Shown: positions 1 to 5,951 of the stretch, piece after piece
How the letters are laid out: every line of letters begins with the position of its first letter
How positions within the stretch are numbered: position 1 is the stretch's first letter
Assembly (NCBI GenBank): GCA_016875515.1
Contig: VGRA01000092.1
Span: forward strand, 1 to 8,151
DNA: 8,151 nucleotides
From: Deltaproteobacteria bacterium
GTDB lineage: Bacteria > Myxococcota > Myxococcia > Myxococcales > Myxococcaceae
Direction of reading: 5' to 3'
The notes under the pieces: generated by a model
What the model was told of the DNA's origin: nothing
Database searches by the model: none
What the model saw: the letters and a program-made list of their open reading frames with translations, nothing else
Made by a program: the position numbers and the translations under genes

Positions 1-82
1 GGCCGCTGCCGCTCGGCCTGGAGCACCGGCCAGGCGGCAACTCCGTCCGCACCGGGGGCGAGTCCGTGGGCGCACTGTGCAG
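1..82. other. Left flank of the IS66 element, possibly the end of an interrupted gene
   Basis: This short stretch lies outside the IS66 inverted repeat. The + strand frame starting at base 3 has no stop and carries G or C at almost every third position, reading PLPLGLEHRPGGNSVRTGG and onward into the inverted repeat. That resembles coding sequence of this genome. The - strand is also open in one frame with fairly high GC3, so the coding strand cannot be settled from 82 bases. No domain is recognisable. A possible target-site copy (bases 75-82) abuts the element. Confidence 0.25.
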
Positions 83-103
83 GTGTCCGTCCGCCCGACC
101 GCG
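83..103 (+). repeat. Left terminal inverted repeat of the IS66 element
   Basis: These 21 bases, beginning GTGTCCGTCCG, are the exact reverse complement of 2608-2628. The identity stops abruptly on the inner side. On the outer side scattered matches run out to base 73. It is the presumed transposase-binding end and lies 48 bp upstream of the tnpA start. Confidence 0.9.
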
Positions 104-150
104 CCCGAGTTCCCACCCCGCGGGAGGAGGCCCCGTGGCAAGCGTGAGGG

Positions 151-525
151 ATGACGAAGCGAGCACCAGGACGGAAGCGCGGATGGAGGCAGTGGACAGC
201 GGAGCAGGCGCGGGAGGCGCTGGCGGGTTGGCGCGCCAGCGGGGAGACGCTGGAGGGGTACGCGCGTCAACTCGGGACGACAGCGCAGCGGCTGCGGTGG
301 TGGCAGCGGCGGTTGGGAGAGTGGGCCGGCCCGGCTGGTGAAGTGGTGGAGGCGCTGCAGCTGGTGCCCGTCACCGCGCCGGCGGCGTCGTCGGTGACGG
401 AGGCGGAGTCAGTGGCGAGCGCGGTGGTGCACCTGCCGGGCGGGGTGGTGGTGGAGTTGGACACGCGCACGGTGGCGCCGGGGTGGGTGGCGCAGTTGGC
501 GTGGGACGTGGCGAGGGGGCGGTAG
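151..525 (+). CDS. tnpA: IS66 family accessory protein TnpA
   Basis: This 124-residue protein has the size and layout of the IS66 first ORF. Residues about 12-58 are rich in Arg and Trp (RKRGWRQWTAEQ to RLRWWQRRL) and resemble the helix-turn-helix DNA-binding segment of this family. The C-terminal third (VVHLPGGVVVELD) matches the beta-rich tail typical of IS66 TnpA. In IS66 elements TnpA is required for transposition together with TnpB and TnpC; its exact biochemical role is not established. The ATG at 151 is preceded closely by GAGGG, with a much stronger GGAGGAGG at 123-130 lying too far upstream for standard spacing. The stop codon overlaps the tnpB start by one base. Confidence 0.88.
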   Translation: MTKRAPGRKRGWRQWTAEQAREALAGWRASGETLEGYARQLGTTAQRLRWWQRRLGEWAGPAGEVVEALQLVPVTAPAASSVTEAESVASAVVHLPGGVVVELDTRTVAPGWVAQLAWDVARGR

Positions 526-914
526 TGCTGCTGCTGTCGCGGGCAGTGCGGGTGTACGTGGCGACGGCGCCGTGCAACCTGAGGAAGTCCTTCGAGGGGC
601 TGGCGAACGAGGTAAGGCAGGCGCTGGTGAAGGACCCATTGAGTGGGCACGTCTTCGTCTTCCTCAACCGGCGCAAGACGCAGGTGAAGCTGCTGCTGTG
701 GACGCGGGGCGGCTTCACCATCGTGGCGAAGCGGCTGGAGAGGGGTACCTTCACCTTCCCGGCGCGGGTGGCGGAGGGGGCGCGCAGCGTGGAGGTGGAC
801 GTGCACGAGTTGTCCATGCTGCTGGAGGGCATCGACGTGGGGGCGGCGCGGACGAGTCGGCGGTGGGAGCCCCCGGCGCACCAGCGCGGCGGGACGTGGC
901 CTGCGGTTTTTTGA
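525..914 (+). CDS. tnpB: IS66 family accessory protein TnpB
   Basis: This 129-residue protein is a typical IS66 second ORF. The hallmark N-terminus VRVYVATAPCNLRKSFEGL is followed by DPLSGHVFVFLNRRKTQVK and the KRLERGTF segment, and it ends near the family motif LSMLLEGIDV. TnpB is a small accessory factor of IS66 transposition with no known enzymatic activity. I chose the GTG at 525 because it overlaps the tnpA stop (TAGTG) and follows a GAGGGGG ribosome-binding site, an arrangement that suggests translational coupling. An upstream in-frame start at 483 would add residues unlike the family. The last 20 or so residues, after GIDV, extend beyond the usual core. The final codons contain a T6 run just before TGA. 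Confidence 0.9.
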   Translation: MLLLSRAVRVYVATAPCNLRKSFEGLANEVRQALVKDPLSGHVFVFLNRRKTQVKLLLWTRGGFTIVAKRLERGTFTFPARVAEGARSVEVDVHELSMLLEGIDVGAARTSRRWEPPAHQRGGTWPAVF

Positions 915-935
915 AGAAGACACGCACCCGCGGAG

Positions 936-2573
936 GTGGCCGCGACGACAATGCGGCGCGTGCCACCGGTGAGTGCGACAGCTTCCAGCAAGGGACAGCA
1001 GCGAGGGCCGGTGCTGGCCATGCTGCGGCAGCTGCTGGAGTCCGGCCAGGACGAGGAGGTGCTGGCGCTGGTGAGGCAGCTGCTGGCCCGCAACGAGGAG
1101 TTGGAGAGGCGGCTGGGCGGGCGGATGAAGGCCAACGAGGGCGTCAGCAGCGCGCAGCTGCGGATGCTGTTGGACGAGGTGCAGGCCGGGGCGGACGCTG
1201 CGCGGCAGCAGGCGGACGAGAAGCTGCGCGCGCAGTCCGGCATCGACGGGGCGGGGGCGGAGGGCCTCGAGACGGAGGAGCCCCCGCGGCGGCCCCCGCT
1301 GCGCAAGCGCGCGCCGCCGCGGCTGCGGCGCATACCCAACGTGCTGCAGGTGCCCGCGGCGGAACGCCCCTGCCCGCAGTGCGGCGCGGACAGGGCGTGC
1401 ATTGGCCACGACGTGACGGAGGTGGTGGAACTCATCCCCGCCGAGGTGGTGGTGCGGGTGGACAGCCGGGAGAAGCTGGCGTGCGCGGCATGTGACGGCC
1501 AGCACGTGCGCGCGCCGGCCGGGGACAAGGTGGTGCCGGCCGGGCGCTTTGGGACGATGCTGGTGGCCACGCTGGTGGCGGAGAAGTACCGGGACGGGCT
1601 GCCCCTCAACCGGCAGCGGGAGCGCTTCGAGAGACTGGGGCTGCCGGTGTCCAACTCGACGCTGGCGGACCAGGTGACGTGGGCCACGGACTGCATGCGG
1701 CCGCTGTGGCGCTGCGCCATGTCGACGGTGCTGCGCGCGGGGGTGATGCACCTGGACGGCACGACGCTGCCGGTGCTGGACGACAAGGCCGCGGGCAACA
1801 TCAAGCTGGGCAGCCTGTGGGGCTACGTGGGCGTGGACGGGGAGGAGTCCACGGCGCTGTACCTCTACTGCTCGACGGGGAAGGCGAAGGGGCAGCGGCC
1901 CGAGGAGATGGGCCCCGAGGACATGCTGGCGCTGCGCGAGGGCTTCACCGTGGCGGACGCCTCCAGCCTCTTCGACGCGGGCTTCAAGCGGCCCGGCATC
2001 ACCGAGTGCGGCTGCAACATGCACGGCCGGCGGTACTTCACCAGGGCGCTGGACGCGGGGGACGCCCGGGCCGCACTGCCCCTGGCGGCGTGGAAGCGCC
2101 TGTACGAGGTGGAGGCGGAGGTGCGCGGCCGGGAGGCAGCCGCCGTCCTCGAGGCCCGCCAGCAGAGGAGTCGCCCCGTCTACGAGGAGCTCCTCGCGTG
2201 GGCGCGCGTCCACCAACCGCACGAGCCTCCGTCGTCGATGATGGGCAAGGCGCTCCAGTACCTCCTCAACCACCAGGTGGCCCTGACGCGCTTCCTCGAA
2301 GACGGCCGCATCCCCATCGACAACGGCGCGGTGGAACGGCTGCACGTCCGCACCGCCATGACGCGGAAGAATTTCCTCTTCGCCGGCAGCGACGCCGGCG
2401 GAGAGCGCGCGGCCATCGCCTACACGGTGCTGGGGTGCTGCGCCCTCGAAGACGTCAACCCCGTCGAGTACCTCGCCGACGTCCTGCCAAAGCTGTCGCG
2501 CCGGCTCCGCCTCGCGGACGTCCCCGCGCTCATGCCCGCCGCCTGGAAGCAGGCACGTCCGACTCCCGCCTGA
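936..2573 (+). CDS. tnpC: IS66 family transposase TnpC (DDE type)
   Basis: This is the catalytic transposase of the element, 545 residues, the usual IS66 TnpC length. Residues about 25-95 form a Leu/Glu/Arg-rich probable coiled coil. Residues 146-186 hold a zinc-finger-like pair of CxxC motifs (C146/C149 and C183/C186). The RNase H-fold core follows. Likely catalytic residues are D274 in MHLDGTTLPVL, D341 in TVADASSLF and E467 in IDNGAVERLHV. The diagnostic C-terminal block RKNFLFAGSDAGGERAA is intact. The GTG at 936 lies inside the GGAGG motif, so the ATG at 951 may be the real start, although its spacing of 14 bases is long. TnpC is in the same frame as TnpB, separated from it by a single TGA and 21 bases. 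Confidence 0.95.
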   Translation: MAATTMRRVPPVSATASSKGQQRGPVLAMLRQLLESGQDEEVLALVRQLLARNEELERRLGGRMKANEGVSSAQLRMLLDEVQAGADAARQQADEKLRAQSGIDGAGAEGLETEEPPRRPPLRKRAPPRLRRIPNVLQVPAAERPCPQCGADRACIGHDVTEVVELIPAEVVVRVDSREKLACAACDGQHVRAPAGDKVVPAGRFGTMLVATLVAEKYRDGLPLNRQRERFERLGLPVSNSTLADQVTWATDCMRPLWRCAMSTVLRAGVMHLDGTTLPVLDDKAAGNIKLGSLWGYVGVDGEESTALYLYCSTGKAKGQRPEEMGPEDMLALREGFTVADASSLFDAGFKRPGITECGCNMHGRRYFTRALDAGDARAALPLAAWKRLYEVEAEVRGREAAAVLEARQQRSRPVYEELLAWARVHQPHEPPSSMMGKALQYLLNHQVALTRFLEDGRIPIDNGAVERLHVRTAMTRKNFLFAGSDAGGERAAIAYTVLGCCALEDVNPVEYLADVLPKLSRRLRLADVPALMPAAWKQARPTPA

Positions 2574-2607
2574 TTGCAGCCCGGCCTCGCGTCAACCGCC
2601 GCGCGAC

Positions 2608-2628
2608 CGCGGTCGGGCGGACGGACAC
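2608..2628 (-). repeat. Right terminal inverted repeat of the IS66 element
   Basis: This is the exact reverse complement of bases 83-103 (21 of 21). It lies 34 bp after the tnpC stop and closes the element. Directly outside it, CGACGCAG shares 5 of 8 bases, including the last four, with the left flank. Confidence 0.9.
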
Positions 2629-2635
2629 CGACGCA

Positions 2636-2896
2636 GTGAAATGCGGCGCGCGGCGGTGCGGTGCGCCTCTCCGCGCGAGGTTCCGATGCAGGCGCGCCAG
2701 GATTCGCTCGTTCGCAATCGGCGTCATCGCCGCGCTCGCGATGCTCCCCGCCTGCTCGGGAGGCGGCGGGAGTGGCTACAACATCATCGAAGAGGTGGAC
2801 CTGCGGGCAGCCGTGAAACGAATCGAGGCCGGAATCTCCCTCGAACTTGGTCACGTTTTGGACACTGCGGGAGAATGGGAGGAGCAGAAAGTCTGA
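2636..2896 (+). CDS. Small putative lipoprotein, start uncertain (possible frameshift)
   Basis: The open frame ending in TGA at 2894-2896 contains a convincing lipoprotein signal: a basic stretch, the hydrophobic run FAIGVIAALAM, then the lipobox LPAC, with a Gly/Ser linker after the cysteine (SGGGGSG). The predicted mature part is only about 46 residues, acidic and soluble-looking (YNIIEEVDLRAAVKRIEAG), with no recognised domain. The only ordinary in-frame start is the GTG at 2636, immediately right of the IS66 end; it has no ribosome-binding site and would give an unusually long basic leader. A better-looking start, the ATG at 2686 with GAGG five bases upstream, is one base out of frame. 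Removing one G near 2700 would give MQARQIRSFAIG, a normal signal-peptide start. The gene may therefore be frameshifted, or it may use the rare ATT at 2702. Confidence 0.42.
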   Translation: MKCGARRCGAPLRARFRCRRARIRSFAIGVIAALAMLPACSGGGGSGYNIIEEVDLRAAVKRIEAGISLELGHVLDTAGEWEEQKV

Positions 2897-2934
2897 AGCC
2901 CCCCCGGCAACTACCGAGAGGGCTTCAGGTTTTT
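2893..2934. terminator. Intrinsic terminator, probably bidirectional
   Basis: A perfect 9-bp stem pairs CTGAAGCCC (2893-2901) with GGGCTTCAG (2920-2928). A further CGG/CCG pairing lies inside the loop, and five T residues follow at 2930-2934. Read on the + strand it ends the small lipoprotein transcript, and the lipoprotein stop codon lies within the left arm. Read on the - strand it begins 10 bases after the mature 3' end of the initiator tRNA and is followed by a weaker ACTTTCTG tail, so it probably ends the tRNA transcript too. Confidence 0.8.
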
Positions 2935-2936
2935 CA

Positions 2937-3011
<75 letters not shown>

Positions 3012-3030
3012 ACAAGTTGATGCGCGCCGC

Positions 3031-3059
3031 GGTATACAGATGGACGTCCCTGCCGTCAA
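3031..3059 (-). promoter_or_regulatory. Sigma70-type promoter of the initiator tRNA
   Basis: On the - strand, TTGACG (3054-3059) and TATACC (3031-3036) are separated by exactly 17 bases, placing the transcription start about 13 bases before the tRNA. The bases after the -10 element are GCGGCGCG, a GC-rich discriminator of the type seen at stringently controlled stable-RNA promoters. The spacer contains the 8-bp palindrome GGACGTCC (3042-3049). The element positions are read directly; stringent control is inferred. Confidence 0.75.
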
Positions 3060-3068
3060 GCCCCTTCT

Positions 3069-3332
3069 TTACTTCAGGGCGAACTCCGCCCGGTTCGGCC
3101 ACCCATCCGGCGTCAGCTTCAGCGCCACGATGAAGAACTGCCCCGCTGCCACGCCCCCGGGCCCGGCGAGCCACGCTTTGGCCGCCTGCGCCCGCGCCTT
3201 CGCCAGCAGCCGCTACGCCTCGTCCGACACTTGGCGCCCGGCGCGGCGGTGATCTCAAGCCAGCGAGGCCCCGCCGAGCCACGTGGCAGCGCGCCGCAGC
3301 CGGGGCCGGATTTTCATGGAGGGTGCCGACAT
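3069..3332 (-). pseudogene. Decayed small gene with two in-frame stops
   Basis: One - strand frame runs 88 codons from an ATG at 3332 (or 3317) to a TAA at 3069, interrupted by TGA (3255-3257) and TAG (3213-3215). The first segment, MKIRPRLRRAATWLGG followed by ASLA, looks like a signal peptide: a basic start and then a short hydrophobic stretch. The last segment (RLLAKARAQAAKAWL, GQFFIVALKLTPDGWPNRA) keeps strong G/C bias at third positions, as real genes here do. That all three segments share one frame argues for point-mutation decay of a single gene. I do not recognise the family. The alternative is chance open sequence, since GC-rich DNA has few stops. The tRNA promoter begins 10 bases beyond its final stop. 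Confidence 0.4.
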
Positions 3333-3378
3333 GGCGGTGGCCTGAAGCACCCGCTGGCGCCGTATTCAATGGGAGGAA

Positions 3379-3407
3379 TTACGGGGCCCCGCATAAGCGC
3401 CTACACT
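3379..3407 (+). promoter_or_regulatory. Weak candidate promoter for the Ap4A phosphorylase gene
   Basis: TACACT (3402-3407) resembles a -10 element and lies 17 bases after TTACGG (3379-3384), a poor -35 match. If used, transcription would start within a few bases of the ATG at 3418, giving a nearly leaderless mRNA. That would fit the lack of a ribosome-binding site before that ATG. The rest of 3333-3417 shows only an isolated GGGAGGAA (3371-3378), about 40 bases before the start, with no reading frame attached to it. Confidence 0.25.
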
Positions 3408-3417
3408 CGCATCCACC

Positions 3418-4197
3418 ATGGCTGCACGCCTCGACTGGTCCCTCGTCGTCACCCGCTCCGCGGAGGCCCAGTCCCTCGGCACCCAGCTGCCCATCCAGAG
3501 TGACCAATACCCGCTGCCGGACGAGGGGCTCCCCTTCGTGGTTCGCGTGGCACGGGGGCTCGGCCGCAAGCCGCGCCCCGATCCCGCCAACGCCGCGGCC
3601 CTCGCGGGCAACCCGTTCCTGCCCCCGTTCGAGCCGGGGCTGTTCGTGCAGGAACTCACCCCCACCCACCGGGTGTTGCTCAACAAGTTCAACGTCTTCC
3701 CACACCACGCCCTCGTGGTGAGCCACGACTTCGAGCCTCAATCCAGGCGGCTGGGCCTCCCGGACTTCGACGCGCTCCACCGCTGCCTGGACGGGGTGGA
3801 GGGCCTCGCCTTCTACAACGCCACCGCCGTCGCGGGCGCGAGCCAGCCCCATCGCCACTTGCAGATCATTCCCCTGCCCGTCCCGTTGCTCCCCGGCACC
3901 GTCCAGCTGCCCTGCCGCGCGGATCTCCTCCCCCTGCCCGCAACCCCGGAGGGCTCCCTGGGCGCCTACCGCGAGGGGCTCGCCCGGTTGGGGCGGGACC
4001 ACGACGGGGCGGGCTACAACCTGCTGTGCACGCGAGAGTGGATGCTGCTGGTTCCGCGCGCCCGCGAGTCCGTGGGGGACGTCTCCCTCAACGCGCTCGC
4101 CTTCGCCGGTTCCTTCTTCGTGAAGACGGAGGCCCAGCGCGAGCAACTGCGGGCCACCGGGCCGGCCGCCGCGCTGCGGATCGCCACGGGCGGGTAG
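3418..4197 (+). CDS. Ap4A phosphorylase / ATP adenylyltransferase family protein
   Basis: This 259-residue protein belongs to the Apa1/Apa2-type branch of the HIT/GalT superfamily. These enzymes split diadenosine tetraphosphate (Ap4A) with phosphate into ATP and ADP in the cytoplasm. Visible motifs, in order: NPFLPPFEPGLFVQEL (about 62-77), the beta-strand segment HRVLLNKFNVFPHHALVV, and the catalytic block GASQPHRHLQIIPLP. In that block H145 and H147 form the H-x-H-L-Q signature; by analogy with GalT the second histidine should be the nucleophile. The C-terminal domain has GYNLLCTREWMLLVPR and SLNALAFAGSFFVK, as in bacterial Apa proteins. The length is close to that of bacterial members and shorter than the yeast enzymes. 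No ribosome-binding site precedes the ATG. The gene ends 34 bases before the ABC-F gene and is probably co-transcribed with it. Confidence 0.88.
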   Translation: MAARLDWSLVVTRSAEAQSLGTQLPIQSDQYPLPDEGLPFVVRVARGLGRKPRPDPANAAALAGNPFLPPFEPGLFVQELTPTHRVLLNKFNVFPHHALVVSHDFEPQSRRLGLPDFDALHRCLDGVEGLAFYNATAVAGASQPHRHLQIIPLPVPLLPGTVQLPCRADLLPLPATPEGSLGAYREGLARLGRDHDGAGYNLLCTREWMLLVPRARESVGDVSLNALAFAGSFFVKTEAQREQLRATGPAAALRIATGG

Positions 4198-4231
4198 ACG
4201 CCACGCCGGCAGGTGTGCGATCAGCCCGGGC

Positions 4232-5854
<1,623 letters not shown>

Positions 5855-5890
5855 GCGCAGGCCCCCCAAGCCGGCCAGGTCCCAGAACGA

Positions 5891-5926
5891 CACCGCCCGG
5901 CAGGCCTCAGCGGCCCCCGGGCGGTG
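5891..5926. terminator. Hairpin between convergent genes, no T-tract
   Basis: CACCGCCCGG (5891-5900) pairs perfectly with CCGGGCGGTG (5917-5926), and an inner GGCC/GGCC pairing (5903-5906 with 5912-5915) leaves a five-base loop. It sits midway between the converging ABC-F and S1-protein genes, 36 and 25 bases from their stop codons. There is no T-run on either side, so it is either a T-less terminator as found in GC-rich bacteria or a 3'-end stabiliser for both mRNAs. Confidence 0.55.
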
Positions 5927-5951
5927 CATGCTGCGCGGTGATGCGGCAGGG

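Larger units (their letters stand above)
83..2628 (+). mobile_element. Complete IS66-family insertion sequence
   Basis: The element is about 2.55 kb, normal for IS66. It carries the canonical three-gene set tnpA-tnpB-tnpC in one direction, bounded by perfect 21-bp inverted repeats at 83-103 and 2608-2628. The tips read GTGTCCGTCCG, close to the GTAAGCG-type ends I know from the family, which is why I place the boundary here. A weaker match continues outward to bases 73 and 2638 (28 of 31 positions in total). IS66 members usually make an 8-bp target duplication. Here the flanks CTGTGCAG and CGACGCAG agree at only 5 of 8 positions, so the duplication is diverged or absent. All three genes are open and the catalytic residues are present, so the element may still be active. 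Confidence 0.9.

Noticed and set aside
17..36. Short hairpin GCCTGG/CCAGGC in the left flank
   Set aside because: A 6-bp GC stem without a T-run is expected by chance at this base composition.
267..2345. A 692-codon open frame on the - strand across the IS66 genes
   Set aside because: It is an antisense shadow of tnpA-tnpC: the translation is dominated by His, Arg, Gln, Leu and Pro with no domain, while the + strand shows all IS66 motifs.
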